From Spirochaetales bacterium (GTDB lineage Bacteria; Spirochaetota; Spirochaetia; JABEVK01), in the NCBI GenBank assembly GCA_013043995.1, contig JABEVL010000062.1, positions 1 to 6,433 of the forward strand: a stretch of 6,433 bases of DNA, read 5' to 3'. The notes beneath the pieces were generated by a model. It saw only the letters and a list, made by a program, of their open reading frames with translations, was not told where the DNA came from and searched no databases. Within the stretch, counting starts at the first letter, position 1; every line of letters begins with the position of its first letter. Positions 6,258 through 6,433 of the stretch are shown piece by piece. A program made the position numbers and the translations under genes.

Positions 6258-6267
6258 ATCGCCTACA

Positions 6268-6297
6268 GTTATATGCCAGTCCGAGGGGTTGCGTAAA
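6268..6297 (-). promoter_or_regulatory. Candidate sigma70 promoter of ilvC
   Basis: On the minus strand, TTTACG (6297-6292), an 18-base spacer and TATAAC (6273-6268). The -10 is five of six to consensus and the -35 four of six. The expected start is near 6261, giving a leader of about 114 bases that contains all three hairpins. Confidence 0.5.
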
Positions 6298-6318
6298 GGG
6301 AAATCTCTCGGTTAGCAT
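6289..6318 (+). promoter_or_regulatory. Weak candidate promoter of the DUF2786 gene
   Basis: TTGCGT (6289-6294), an 18-base spacer and TAGCAT (6313-6318). The expected start is near 6325, leaving a very short leader with the RBS at 6329. Its -35 overlaps the ilvC -35 on the opposite strand. Matches to consensus are modest. Confidence 0.3.
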
Positions 6319-6337
6319 CGTCCAGCGTAGGAAAAGA

Positions 6338-6433
6338 ATGGACCAACCCAGCGAAGAAATTCTCAACAAAGTCAGGAAACTCATGGCGCTTGGAGCTTCT
6401 CCCAGCGAAGCCGAGGCGGCCTCGGCCCTCGAC
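6338..6433 (+). CDS. DUF2786 domain protein, 3'-truncated by window edge
   Basis: Only 32 codons are visible: MDQPSEEILNKVRKLMALGA, then SPSEAEAASALD. The pattern ILxKVRKLMALxxSxxxxEAxxA is the N-terminal helical signature of DUF2786, a domain of unknown function found in bacterial and phage proteins, often together with other domains. The start is supported by AGGA (6329-6332) five bases before the ATG and by the family match starting at once. It is too short to tell what follows or what the whole protein does. It is divergent from ilvC across a 190-base control region. Confidence 0.75.
   Translation, partial: MDQPSEEILNKVRKLMALGASPSEAEAASALD

Noticed and set aside
6148..6261. Ile/Leu/Val attenuator peptide or T-box in the ilvC leader
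   Set aside because: No ATG- or GTG-started peptide frame with branched-chain codons, and no T-box-like conserved sequence, is visible between the predicted transcription start and the RBS.
5617..6315. 232-codon plus-strand frame antisense to the ilvC N-terminus
   Set aside because: Antisense shadow of ilvC running on into the hairpin leader; no start signal or recognisable family.
1..6433. CRISPR array, transposase, integrase, toxin-antitoxin or defence system
   Set aside because: No regular spaced repeats and no protein with such motifs in the recognised genes; the non-coding gaps are too short to hide one.

Overview
This is an ordinary-looking stretch of bacterial chromosome with moderate to high G+C and dense, mostly protein-coding sequence. 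The coding content is a truncated uvrC, an exported glycoside hydrolase, a DUF2239 protein, ilvC and the first codons of a DUF2786 gene. The hydrolase has a classical signal peptide, and the ketol-acid reductoisomerase is the long class II form, very close in motif content to the enterobacterial enzyme. Together these suggest a Gram-negative, free-living, branched-chain amino acid prototroph. The phylum cannot be fixed from sequence reading alone; a deep proteobacterial or Bdellovibrionota-like lineage is one guess among several.

Layout. 1-1758 (+) is uvrC without about its first 30 codons. 1759-2035 is an AT-rich spacer with small hairpins, ending in a good Shine-Dalgarno. 2036-3871 (+) is a secreted TIM-barrel glycosidase with a C-terminal carbohydrate-binding-like domain. 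3872-3903 is a 32-base convergent gap that can fold into a hairpin. 3904-4425 (-) is a DUF2239 protein whose promoter ends so close to its ATG that the mRNA is predicted to be leaderless. 4426-4677 is a GC-rich non-coding spacer built from reiterated words, probably a repeat element. 4678-6147 (-) is ilvC. 6148-6337 is a divergent control region holding three strong hairpins and facing promoters. 6338-6433 (+) is the start of a DUF2786 protein, cut by the window end.

The genes do not form one pathway. uvrC is DNA repair, ilvC is amino acid synthesis standing alone without ilvB/N/D, the glycosidase is an extracytoplasmic polysaccharide enzyme, and two are domains of unknown function. No mobile element, phage gene, CRISPR array, defence operon, tRNA or rRNA was found.

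The observations most worth checking are: (i) the UvrC GIY-YIG site has Cys where the catalytic Arg for 3' incision (E. coli R42) should be; (ii) the leaderless extended -10 promoter of the DUF2239 gene; (iii) the duplicated-motif, triple-hairpin leader of ilvC; and (iv) a word-repetitive spacer that shares a motif of about 18 bases with the spacer upstream of the glycosidase.
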